In this document: positions 9,404-17,668 of the stretch, piece by piece
How the letters are laid out: each line of letters starts with the position of its first letter
How positions within the stretch are numbered: position 1 is the first letter of the stretch
Assembly (NCBI GenBank): GCA_965216585.1
Contig: CBDCGC010000002.1
Location: 62,001-126,000, forward strand
Source: CADEER01 sp965216585
GTDB taxonomy: Bacteria; Desulfobacterota; Binatia; HRBIN30; CADEER01
Reading direction: 5' to 3'
DNA length: 64,000 bases
The notes under the pieces: model-generated
The model's input: only the letters and a program-made list of their open reading frames with translations
What the model was told of the DNA's origin: nothing
The model's database searches: none
Translations under genes and position numbers: made by a program

Positions 9404-10756
9404 GTGATGTCGATTCTGCGTTTGAACCGGATCAGCAACCAGAGAGACTTCGGCTGGTTGCCGACCTTGCTTGCCGATGTCGACGAACCGACGTTGGCGC
9501 AGATCGAATCGGTGTTGGCCGGCGACGCGGGGCGGGCGGCGCGCCTCTACCTCACCGGCGGCGAACCGACGCTGCGACGAGACATCTCCGCGATCCTCAG
9601 CGCAGTGGCGCAGCGTTTTGCCGATCGGCCACCGGTGCTGGTGACGAACGGGCGATCGTTTTTCTACGATGACTTCTGTGCCGCGACGCTCGGGGACTTG
9701 CCGGCGCGAGGGTTGGAGGTCGAGGTCGTCATCGCATCGACGAGGCGCGAGGTGCACGACCGCACCGTCGGTGTGTACGAGAGCTTCGATCAGGCGAGTC
9801 GCGGCATCGAGAACCTGCTCGGCCGCGACCTGCCGACGCGAGTGCGGGTTCTGGTCGGAAAACACAACCTCGAGCACTTGTACGACATCGCGGCCTGCAT
9901 CCCCGATCGTTTCAAGGGGATCGATCGGATCGTCTGGGATGTTGCCACGCTCGCCGGTCCGTTCGGTCACGGATTGGGACTGCGCCCCGACGCGATAGCG
10001 AGTTATCTGGAGAGTGCGCTCAACCTGTGCAAGGCGAAGGGCGCCAATGCCTCCGTTGACGGTATGCACCGCTGTGCGTTGAGCGATGAATACGGGAGCT
10101 TCATCGAGGGCTGGCGCAGGGGATCCTATCGCGACGAGTGCACCGCTTGTCGGGCGCGTAGCGCCTGCGCGGGGATTGCCAGCGAGCTCGCCGAAGATCC
10201 CACACTGCGGTTGTTCCCGGTCGTCGACGTAACCCCCGCCGATCGACAGGCCGCATACGAAGCGTACATGCAGCGGTTTCTGTCACGCTATCTCGGCGCC
10301 GAGGCGAAGCGTCCGGGGCGCGTGCTCGACGCGATGTGCGGGCCGACGTTTCCCAACTTGGTTCCGCTGCGGCGCTTCTTTGACCTTGCCCCGGCGGTCG
10401 ACGCGGTGGATATCGAGATCGACGCTACGGTCGCAGCGCCGCCGAACACGCACGTGTCATGTGCGGACCTGCGTCTGCCCCTGGACTGTGTCTACTCGGT
10501 GATTGTGATCTTCAAGCCACCGGGCGACGCCGCGAGTGGCGTCGACCAGGCACTGGCGCGTCTGACCGACGCACTCGAGACGGGGGGGACGATGATGGTC
10601 GTACTGGCCGAGCACACCGATGTCGCCCCCATCGAAAGCGCGCTAGCCGCTCTCGACCTCACCATTCGGTCTTCGCAGCTCAACCAGGAGCTCGGTCGTG
10701 AAGATGCCGAGCACAAGTGGGTGATCGTTGCACAGCGAAATAGTGCCGAGGATTGA
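9404..10756 (+). CDS. radical-SAM-like protein lacking the CxxxCxxC cysteines, fused to a methyltransferase-like domain
   Basis: 450 residues. The N-terminal part resembles a radical SAM core: a first strand ILRLNR, then SNQRDFGW where CNxxCxxC is expected (Ser11, Asp15, Trp18 instead of three Cys), then LTGGEPTLRRD (GGEPT at 52-56), the usual SAM-binding loop. A SPASM-like cysteine set follows (C224, C246, C249, C255; ECTACRARSAC). Residues about 305-445 look like a Rossmann methyltransferase (GRVLDAMCG, ALETGGTMMVVLAEH). GTG 9404 or ATG 9407 starts it; the frame is open upstream but no CxxxCxxC appears there. Cluster loss would abolish normal radical chemistry, so a binding or scaffold role, or chemistry using only the auxiliary cluster, is possible. 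Substrate unknown. Confidence 0.7.
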   Translation: MMSILRLNRISNQRDFGWLPTLLADVDEPTLAQIESVLAGDAGRAARLYLTGGEPTLRRDISAILSAVAQRFADRPPVLVTNGRSFFYDDFCAATLGDLPARGLEVEVVIASTRREVHDRTVGVYESFDQASRGIENLLGRDLPTRVRVLVGKHNLEHLYDIAACIPDRFKGIDRIVWDVATLAGPFGHGLGLRPDAIASYLESALNLCKAKGANASVDGMHRCALSDEYGSFIEGWRRGSYRDECTACRARSACAGIASELAEDPTLRLFPVVDVTPADRQAAYEAYMQRFLSRYLGAEAKRPGRVLDAMCGPTFPNLVPLRRFFDLAPAVDAVDIEIDATVAAPPNTHVSCADLRLPLDCVYSVIVIFKPPGDAASGVDQALARLTDALETGGTMMVVLAEHTDVAPIESALAALDLTIRSSQLNQELGREDAEHKWVIVAQRNSAED

Positions 10757-11088
10757 GGATCGTCACTTCGAGTGCGAACATCTGTTCGCGACTGGTTCCC
10801 GAAGACACCTGCGACGCGAAATTCCGGCGCTTCTTTGTTCGCGATCGAATTGGCGGGGTTTGTGCAAGGTGTAGGGCGAATGGTCAGTCATTGGCAGAGG
10901 GGGGAAGTTGTGGGTGGGGGTCGTGCAACAAAGAGTCGAGGCTCGGCATCCCCTGCAATGATGCCGGTGATCGGAGTCCCGCGGGGCTCTGCCAGCGGCA
11001 TCGGCGGCGCGGCTCCGGGTGAATCTAACCCCGGCACCCAATCGCTCGGAGTCGTGCCGCCGAGAACCGAAGTGTGGGGGCGATAGTG
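10757..11088. other. 332-bp intergenic region, no gene supported
   Basis: Between the radical-SAM-like gene and the surface-protein gene. Short frames here lack ribosome sites and recognisable content. It must contain the promoter for the gene at 11089, but I cannot place it with confidence. Confidence 0.4.
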
Positions 11089-13581
11089 ATGACGGCGCTC
11101 GTGATAGGGCGATTCGCAGCGGCAATCGCTACTGCGCTCGTCTTCATCGCGATGGCCGCCGCCGGCACGTCGGCCCAGCCTTTCGTCGTCAACACGCACA
11201 CCAGCGGCCTGCAGTCGGCACCGGCGGTGGCGACCAGCGCCAGCTCGGAGTTCTTGATCGTCTGGGAAAGCGAGGGTCAGGACGGAGACGATACGGGCGT
11301 GTTTGGCCGCGCTTTCGATGCCCAGGGCAATCAGTTGCGGGCCGAGTTTCCAGTCAATCAAACGACGTCGGGCTATCAATCGATGCCGGCGGTTGCGCCG
11401 GCCGGCAGTGGCTTCGTGGTGGTGTGGGAAAGTCACCAGTCGCTGGCCATGGAAGACCAATTGTGGGCCCGCTTCTTCGCCTCCAACGGCCAGGCGAACG
11501 GCAACGAGTTTCGCATCGACACGGAGATCTCGGCGTACCACGTCGCCCCGGTCGTCTCGCATTCACAGGGCAACAACTTCGTCGTCGTCTGGGATGACTA
11601 TCTCGACGTTTTCGCTCAGGTCGTCGACCTCGGTGGCAATCTGATCGGCGATGAGTTTCGCGTCAACGAGTTGGGCTCGGGCTACCAGACCTTTGCCTCG
11701 GTGGCGATGATCAGCGGCGGCGGTTTCGTCGTCGCCTGGCAGGACGGCGACTACTACGGCGGTCGCGACGGCGACGGCTACGGGGTTTTCGCCCGGCGCT
11801 TTGGTAGTGATGGCACGCCGATCGGCGGCGACTTTCCGGTCAATCAGACGACCGCCGGGGCTCAGTCCGTACCGGCCGTCGTCGCCAACGTCAGTGGCGG
11901 CTTTACCGTCGTTTGGTCGTCCTACGACTACGACACCGGTGTCGGGCAAGTGGCGGCACAGCGCTTTGACGGTGCGGCCGCTCCGCTGGGCAACGAGCTG
12001 ACGGTTTCCGAGAGCTCCGACTACCCGAGTGACGCGGCCGTCGCCGCCGGCGCGAATGGCGATTTTTCGGTCGTCTGGAGCGACTACCCCGACGCGGCCC
12101 TGGAGAAGGCCATCGTCGGACGGTCCTTTGACTCGGCCGGCACGCCACGCACCCAACAGTTGGCGCTCGACCCCCTGGATGACGACGAGCAGACGAAGCC
12201 CGACGTTACCTACTTGGTCGACGGTCGCCTGGTTGCCGTGTGGGAAGCGGCGAACGGCGATGGCGACGAGCTCGGGGTCGTTGCCGTCATCGCCGGATCT
12301 CCTTTTCCAACCGACACGCCGACTCCGAGCCCAACCCGTACGCCGACCAACACGCCAACCAATACGCCGACACCGACGGCGACGCACACCCCGACGCCGA
12401 CTCCGACGCTGACCCCTACGAATACCCGGACCCGGACGCGCACCCCGACTCCGAGCCGCACCCGGACTCCGACTTCGACGCCGACCTACACTCGGACTCC
12501 GACGCAGACATCGACCTTCACCCCGAGCCCTACGCGCACACCGACGCATACACGTACGCCGACATCCTCACGGACGCGCACACCGACGCATACGGGCACG
12601 CCGACATCTTCACGGACACGCACACCGTCACATACGGGGACGCCGACGTCCTCACGGACGCGCACGCCGACGCATACACGTACACCGACGTCCTCACGGA
12701 CGCGCACGCCGACGCATACGCCGTCGCGGACGTCTTCGCGTACCCGTACACCGACGGTTGGTGAGACGACGACCCGCACGCGCACGCCGAGTGCCAGCTC
12801 TACGAGGACTCGCATGCCGACTGCAACCGCGCGGGCGACGCCGAGTCGGACCGGGACGCGGCTTGCGACACCTACGCCGACGCGTACGCGCACCGTGACG
12901 CGCACGGCGTCGACGCGGACACCGACGCCGACTGCTACCCGTTCTGCGACTCGTACGCGCACGGTGACCCGCACCCGCTCTGCGACTGCTTCGCGAACGC
13001 CAACGACGAGCCGGACAGCGACGCGCCCGCGGACGATGACGGCGACCCGCACGGGAACGCGCAGCCCGCAGCCGACGCGCACGGACACAGCGCCGCCGTC
13101 GCCGATGGCGACGACACCGGCACCGAGCCCTTCAGCGACGGCGCTGGCGAGCTCGACGCCGGTGGCCACGGCGACCGCGAGCGTTGCGGCGACGCCGACC
13201 GGCCAGCCGTCCGCTTCGGTTGCTGCGACAGCGACTCCATCCGAGCTGCCGCGGACGCCGCCGGCCTCGGCAACCGCCACTTCCTCGCCGAGCGCGCCGG
13301 CGGCGACGCCGACATCGGCGGCCACGCCACGGCGATCGGTTACAGCGACCCAATCGCCGGCGGCGGCGTGCAACGGTGACTGCGACGGTGACGACCGGGT
13401 GTCGATTGGTGAGTTGATCACCGCGGTCAACGTGGCACTCGGCAACCTGGCTGCCGATCAGTGTCCCCGCGTCGATGTCAATGGCGATGGTGCGGTCGCC
13501 ATCAACGAGCTGATCCTCGCCGTCAACCGAGCGTTGCGCGGTTGCGCCGCGGCTGACGCTCGAGACGGCGGTGGGCGGTGA
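11089..13581 (+). CDS. secreted VVW-repeat protein with Pro/Thr-rich linker and C-terminal EF-hand (dockerin-like) module
   Basis: About 830 residues. A signal peptide (MTALVIGRF...GTSAQ) is followed by roughly seven ~55-residue repeats of the form 'EF-VN-T--G-Q--PAVA---GGFVVVW-S-----G-----RFD--G', suggesting a beta-propeller. Residues about 405-755 are low-complexity TPT/RTPT linker. The last ~60 residues are a Cys-flanked pair of EF-hand-like loops (CNGDCDGDDRVSIGELI ... VNGDGAVAINELI ... GC, nt 13369-13545). Start chosen at ATG 11089, with GGGGG about 8 bp upstream; in-frame GTG codons at 11074 and 11086 are alternatives. A paralogue lies at 15992. Function unknown; probably cell-surface attached. 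Confidence 0.85.
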   Translation: MTALVIGRFAAAIATALVFIAMAAAGTSAQPFVVNTHTSGLQSAPAVATSASSEFLIVWESEGQDGDDTGVFGRAFDAQGNQLRAEFPVNQTTSGYQSMPAVAPAGSGFVVVWESHQSLAMEDQLWARFFASNGQANGNEFRIDTEISAYHVAPVVSHSQGNNFVVVWDDYLDVFAQVVDLGGNLIGDEFRVNELGSGYQTFASVAMISGGGFVVAWQDGDYYGGRDGDGYGVFARRFGSDGTPIGGDFPVNQTTAGAQSVPAVVANVSGGFTVVWSSYDYDTGVGQVAAQRFDGAAAPLGNELTVSESSDYPSDAAVAAGANGDFSVVWSDYPDAALEKAIVGRSFDSAGTPRTQQLALDPLDDDEQTKPDVTYLVDGRLVAVWEAANGDGDELGVVAVIAGSPFPTDTPTPSPTRTPTNTPTNTPTPTATHTPTPTPTLTPTNTRTRTRTPTPSRTRTPTSTPTYTRTPTQTSTFTPSPTRTPTHTRTPTSSRTRTPTHTGTPTSSRTRTPSHTGTPTSSRTRTPTHTRTPTSSRTRTPTHTPSRTSSRTRTPTVGETTTRTRTPSASSTRTRMPTATARATPSRTGTRLATPTPTRTRTVTRTASTRTPTPTATRSATRTRTVTRTRSATASRTPTTSRTATRPRTMTATRTGTRSPQPTRTDTAPPSPMATTPAPSPSATALASSTPVATATASVAATPTGQPSASVAATATPSELPRTPPASATATSSPSAPAATPTSAATPRRSVTATQSPAAACNGDCDGDDRVSIGELITAVNVALGNLAADQCPRVDVNGDGAVAINELILAVNRALRGCAAADARDGGGR
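12310..13360 (+). repeat. Pro/Thr-rich coding repeat with 42-bp tandem units
   Basis: Low-complexity coding sequence made of degenerate ACG/CCG/CGC codons giving TPT and RTPT tracts. Within 12540-12760 a 42-bp unit coding for THTGTPTSSRTRTP-like 14-mers is repeated about five times. It acts as an extended, possibly glycosylated linker (inference) and is a likely site of length variation. Confidence 0.8.
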
Positions 13582-13585
13582 GGGC

Positions 13586-15808
13586 TCAGCCGTGCCTCTG
13601 TTTGGCGCGGCTTTCGCGCGTCGCTATGGCAAGAGGCTGGCGCGGGTCCTTGAGTTGCCTTCGTTGTAGCCGTTGCGCCGCTTTGCGTCGCTTTTCGGCG
13701 AGTTCGAGCATGACCTGATGGCAGCGATCCTGAGGGCGAAAAGCGCCGCGCGTATACGTCCCGTCGCCTGCCATCTGCCATGCATCCCCGTCGTCGCGGA
13801 GCTGGACGTCGAGTGCCGTGCGCAGGTGTGCGCGCAGTGACTCGAGGGTGACCGGAACGACGACTTCGACACGGCTTTCGAGGTTCCTCTTCATGCAGTC
13901 GGCCGACCCGAGCAGGTATTCCTCGTCGCCACCGTTGCGGAAGTAGTAGACGCGCGCGTGCTCGAGGAAGCGCCCGATGATGGAGACGACGCGAACGTTC
14001 TCGGAGAGGCCGGGAATCCCCGGGCGCAGTCGACAGGTGTCGCGCACGATCAAATCGACGCGCACGCCAGTCTGTGAGGCGCGGTAGAGCGCGCGCGTGA
14101 TGTCGGCATCTTCGAGGGCGTTCATCTTGAGCTGAATCCTTGCCTCGGTGCCGGCTCGTTGGTGATCGATTTCGCGCTGGATCTTCGCCAGCAGTGCCTT
14201 CTTCAAGAACACCGGGGCGTTGAGCAGGACGCGGTAGGCGCGCTTCGGCTTGTATCCCGTGGTCAGGTAGTTGAAGAGCTCGGTCAGGTCGGCGCCAATC
14301 TCCTCGTCGCAGGTCAGCAAACCGATGTCGGAGTATATGCGGGCCGTTCCGGCGTGGTAGTTGCCGGTGCCGACGTGGGCATAGCGCCGCAGCCCGTCGT
14401 AGTCCTGGCGAACGACGAGAACGACCTTGGAATGTGTTTTGAGGCCGACGATGCCGTAGGTCACGTGGATTCCCGACTCTTCCAGGCGGCTGGCAAACTG
14501 GATGTTGGCCGCTTCGTCGAAACGCGCCTTGAGCTCGATGACGACGGCGACCTGCTTGCCGTTCTTCGCTGCATCGCAGAGGTAGTCGAGGATCTGCGAG
14601 CCGGGCGACGTGCGGTAGAGCGTCATCTTGATGGCCCGTACCTTCGCATCTTCGGAGGCCTCGCGCAGAAATCGCTCGACCGAGGTGGCGAAGGAATCGT
14701 AGGGGTGTTGCAGCAGCAATCCCTTGGCGTCGCGGATGATGTGGAAGACGCTGCGGCCCGGGGTCAAGCGGGGATGGTCGACCGGGCGGTGCGGCGGATC
14801 GTGTAGCTCGGGGATTTCGAGCGCTGCGATTTGCATGAGATCGGCGAGGGCGAGCATGCCGTCGACTTCGTAGACATCGCTCTCTTCGTCCAGACCCAGC
14901 TCGGCGGCGAGCATGCCACGCTGCACTGCGGGCATGGTTCGGTCCACCTGCAGGCGGACGATCGGCGCGAAGCGACGGTCGCGCAGCTCGGATTCGATCA
15001 TCGCCAGGAGGTCATCCGCCTGTTCTTCGTCGCGTTCGGTGTTGGCGTTGCGAGTGACGCGAAAAAGGCTCTTCGACTCGATCGTCATGCCCGGAAAGAG
15101 CAGGTCGAGGTTGTTGGCCATGACCTCTTCGAGAGGAATGAACGTATGCGAATCGCCGACCGGGAGGAAGCGGGTAATGCCGCCGCCGACCGGAACCTTG
15201 ACTCGCGCCGTCGACAGCTCGGGCTCAGAGCGATGGCGAACCGTGATGAGCAAATTGAGGGAGAGGTTCGAAACGAAGGGAAAGGGATGCGCCGGGTCGC
15301 TCGACTGCGGCGTCACCAGCGGAAAGATGTTGCGGTAGTAGTGTTCGCGAACATCCTTCTTCTGCGCTGCGCTGAGCGTTTCATAGGTTGCGATGCGGAT
15401 GTCGTGTTGCTCCAGGGCGCTGAGCAATTCGCCGAGAATCTTCTGGTGGGCGACGACGTGGCGGTGAATGACGGCGCTGCACTCATCGATCTGTTGCTGC
15501 GGCGAGCGGCCGTCGATGGTCAACGCCTGGATTCCGGCGCCGACCTGCTGCTTGAGACCGCCGATTCGCTTCATGAAGAACTCGTCGAGGTTGGACGCAA
15601 CGATGGCGAGAAACTTGACGCGTTCGAGGAGCGGGTTGGCGCCGTCTTCTGCTTCGCGCAGAACGCGGTGGTTGAAGTCGAGCCAGGTGAGCTCGCGGTT
15701 CAGGTACAGGCTGGGATCGCGCAGCTTGCGAAAGGCCGACTGGGTTTCCAGGCTGGCGGCGGACGGGTCCGCTACTTCGACGCGGCTCGATGGTCCTTGT
15801 GTAGGCAT
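13586..15808 (-). CDS. ppk1: polyphosphate kinase 1
   Basis: Reversible transfer of ATP gamma-phosphate to inorganic polyphosphate. 740 residues, usual for Ppk1. N-terminal domain motifs (YLNRELTWLDFN, SNLDEFFMKRIG) are typical. The phosphorylated His lies in THSKVVLVVR at about residue 459 and the second conserved His in LEHARVYYF at about 617; the 158-residue spacing equals that of known Ppk1 enzymes within one residue. ATG 15808 is the first Met near the conserved region; the frame stays open upstream and no strong ribosome site was seen, so the exact start is less certain. It converges with the surface-protein gene, leaving only 4 bp. Confidence 0.95.
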   Translation of the reverse strand: MPTQGPSSRVEVADPSAASLETQSAFRKLRDPSLYLNRELTWLDFNHRVLREAEDGANPLLERVKFLAIVASNLDEFFMKRIGGLKQQVGAGIQALTIDGRSPQQQIDECSAVIHRHVVAHQKILGELLSALEQHDIRIATYETLSAAQKKDVREHYYRNIFPLVTPQSSDPAHPFPFVSNLSLNLLITVRHRSEPELSTARVKVPVGGGITRFLPVGDSHTFIPLEEVMANNLDLLFPGMTIESKSLFRVTRNANTERDEEQADDLLAMIESELRDRRFAPIVRLQVDRTMPAVQRGMLAAELGLDEESDVYEVDGMLALADLMQIAALEIPELHDPPHRPVDHPRLTPGRSVFHIIRDAKGLLLQHPYDSFATSVERFLREASEDAKVRAIKMTLYRTSPGSQILDYLCDAAKNGKQVAVVIELKARFDEAANIQFASRLEESGIHVTYGIVGLKTHSKVVLVVRQDYDGLRRYAHVGTGNYHAGTARIYSDIGLLTCDEEIGADLTELFNYLTTGYKPKRAYRVLLNAPVFLKKALLAKIQREIDHQRAGTEARIQLKMNALEDADITRALYRASQTGVRVDLIVRDTCRLRPGIPGLSENVRVVSIIGRFLEHARVYYFRNGGDEEYLLGSADCMKRNLESRVEVVVPVTLESLRAHLRTALDVQLRDDGDAWQMAGDGTYTRGAFRPQDRCHQVMLELAEKRRKAAQRLQRRQLKDPRQPLAIATRESRAKQRHG

Positions 15809-15991
15809 GGGGGTAGATCCAGGATGGTTCGCCGGGAGGGCACTCGTGAGGGCCAAGAGAGTTGGCACGATCGTCGCTCTGTTACAACCGACATGGCATT
15901 GACGTCGCATCCGCGGTCGGTTTTTGCCGTCGGTGCGAACTTTGCTACACTGACCGCGTCGAATTGTTCGCGGTGGGGAGGCTAGCTTCGG

Positions 15992-17572
15992 GTGAAAAAG
16001 CATCGTGCAGATAGAAACCAGGCTCTGCTGGGGCCGCTCGAAGTGTTGTCCCGAGCCTTGCCAAAGAGGAAGCGGGGCATCGCGTTTCTCATCACGCTGG
16101 GGCTGTTGGCGACGGCGGTGGAAGCTTCCCTGGCGCCGCGCGCCGTTCCTTTCATCGTCAACAGCGAGACCAACGGCATGCAACGGCAGCCGGCGGTCGA
16201 CTTCGATGGCAGCGGCAACGCTCTCGTCGTTTGGGATACCGACGGGTTGGCGATCGACGAAACCGAAGTGGCGGCGCGCCTTCTCGGTACGGATGGATCT
16301 CCCGTCGCCGCCGAGTTCCAGGTCAACACGACGACGACCGATTCGCAGTTCTACCCGGCGGTCACCGGACTTCCGACCAGCGGTTTCGTCGTCTCCTGGG
16401 TGACCTTCGACCTCGACACCCTCGACGATGCGATTGGCGTTCAGCGACTAGACGGTGCCGGCGACAAGGTCGGCGGCGAGCTCACCATCGATGAATCGGA
16501 GGTGCACTATCGGGCCGACATCGCGGCCCTCGCCAACGGCTCCTTCGTCGTCGTTTGGGACGATACCTTCGACATCTTTGGCCAGCGTTTCGGCGCTGAC
16601 GACAGCCGGATCGGCGACGTGTTTCAAGTCAACGCCGAGATCGGCACGATGTACGGGCCGCGCGTCGAAGCGGGCGGAGACGGTGCGTTTACCGTCGTCT
16701 GGGAAGACCGCAGCGACATTGACGGCGATGGCGAAGGGGTGCTGATGCGCCGTTTCGACAGTGCCGGCGAACCGATCAGCGGCGATCTGCAGGTCAACTC
16801 GACGACCGAGGGCAATCAATACCGCCCGTCGATCGGCATGAAGGCGGACGGCAGCTTCGTCGTCGTCTGGGAAACCTTTGGCCAGGACACGGTCGGTGAC
16901 GGCGCCTTCGCGCAGGTCTTTGCCGCCGACGGCAGCAAGGTCGGTGGGGAGTTTCGCGTCGACGATGGCAACAGCGAGTACGCCAGCTATCTCGCTGCCG
17001 CCGGCGCCGACGACGGTTTCGTCGTCGCCTGGGCGGAGCCGCGTACGGACGGTGGGACCGATGAGAACGTGCGGGCGCGCCGCCTCGATATGGTGGGCAA
17101 TGCCGGCGACGTGATCGACATCGATCCGCAGGAAACCGGTAGCCAGTCTGCGCCAGCCGTGGCGGCCGCGGGCGACCGCGCCTGGGTCGTCTGGGAAACC
17201 CGCCCGGGTGAAGAAGATCTCTTCGTCCAGGAGCTGGACATTCTCGAAACGACCATCCCGCCCGCCACTTCGACGCCGACGCCGGACGAGAGTCCGACCA
17301 CCACGGCGACGCCGAGCCCGACTGGCGCGCTCTCCTCGCCGACGCCGACGGCGAGCATGTCGACACCGCCCACCGAGACTCCCGCCCCGGCCTGTCCCGG
17401 TGACTGCAACGGCGACGGCGAGGTCAACATCGGCGAGCTCATTCGTGCCGTTGGCATCGCCCTCGGCAATACTAGCGTCGATGAGTGTCCGGCAGCCGAC
17501 ACCAGCGGCAACGGCGAGGTCAACATCGGTGAGCTGATCCAAGCGGTCAACGCTGCGCTGTCCGGTTGTTGA
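15992..17572 (+). CDS. secreted VVW-repeat protein with C-terminal EF-hand module (paralogue of the 11089 gene)
   Basis: 526 residues. The N-terminus has a basic stretch and hydrophobic segment (GIAFLITLGLLATAVEA), probably a signal peptide. Then come about seven repeats 'VN--T---Q--PAV----GGFVVVW-----D-----A-RFD--G--VGGEF', as in the gene at 11089, a short PT-rich linker and the 59-residue Cys-to-Cys EF-hand pair (nt 17393-17569, CPGDCNGDGEVNIGELI). GTG start at 15992 with GGGGAGG upstream. It is divergent from ppk1 across about 180 bp. Likely surface exposed; ligand unknown. Confidence 0.85.
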   Translation: MKKHRADRNQALLGPLEVLSRALPKRKRGIAFLITLGLLATAVEASLAPRAVPFIVNSETNGMQRQPAVDFDGSGNALVVWDTDGLAIDETEVAARLLGTDGSPVAAEFQVNTTTTDSQFYPAVTGLPTSGFVVSWVTFDLDTLDDAIGVQRLDGAGDKVGGELTIDESEVHYRADIAALANGSFVVVWDDTFDIFGQRFGADDSRIGDVFQVNAEIGTMYGPRVEAGGDGAFTVVWEDRSDIDGDGEGVLMRRFDSAGEPISGDLQVNSTTEGNQYRPSIGMKADGSFVVVWETFGQDTVGDGAFAQVFAADGSKVGGEFRVDDGNSEYASYLAAAGADDGFVVAWAEPRTDGGTDENVRARRLDMVGNAGDVIDIDPQETGSQSAPAVAAAGDRAWVVWETRPGEEDLFVQELDILETTIPPATSTPTPDESPTTTATPSPTGALSSPTPTASMSTPPTETPAPACPGDCNGDGEVNIGELIRAVGIALGNTSVDECPAADTSGNGEVNIGELIQAVNAALSGC

Positions 17573-17668
17573 GTACCTTCGTGTTGCACATTGGCCGCAA
17601 GTGTGGCGGCGTGGTATGAGCTTCGGCTTTCCGCCGTCGCATCGGTGGCGGCGGGGAGGGAGTGCAAC

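Noticed and set aside
12310..13360. Possible CRISPR array in the repetitive stretch
   Set aside because: Units are codon-based, in frame, without conserved repeat plus unique spacer structure; also not at 37414-37497, where the unit is 7 bp with no spacers.
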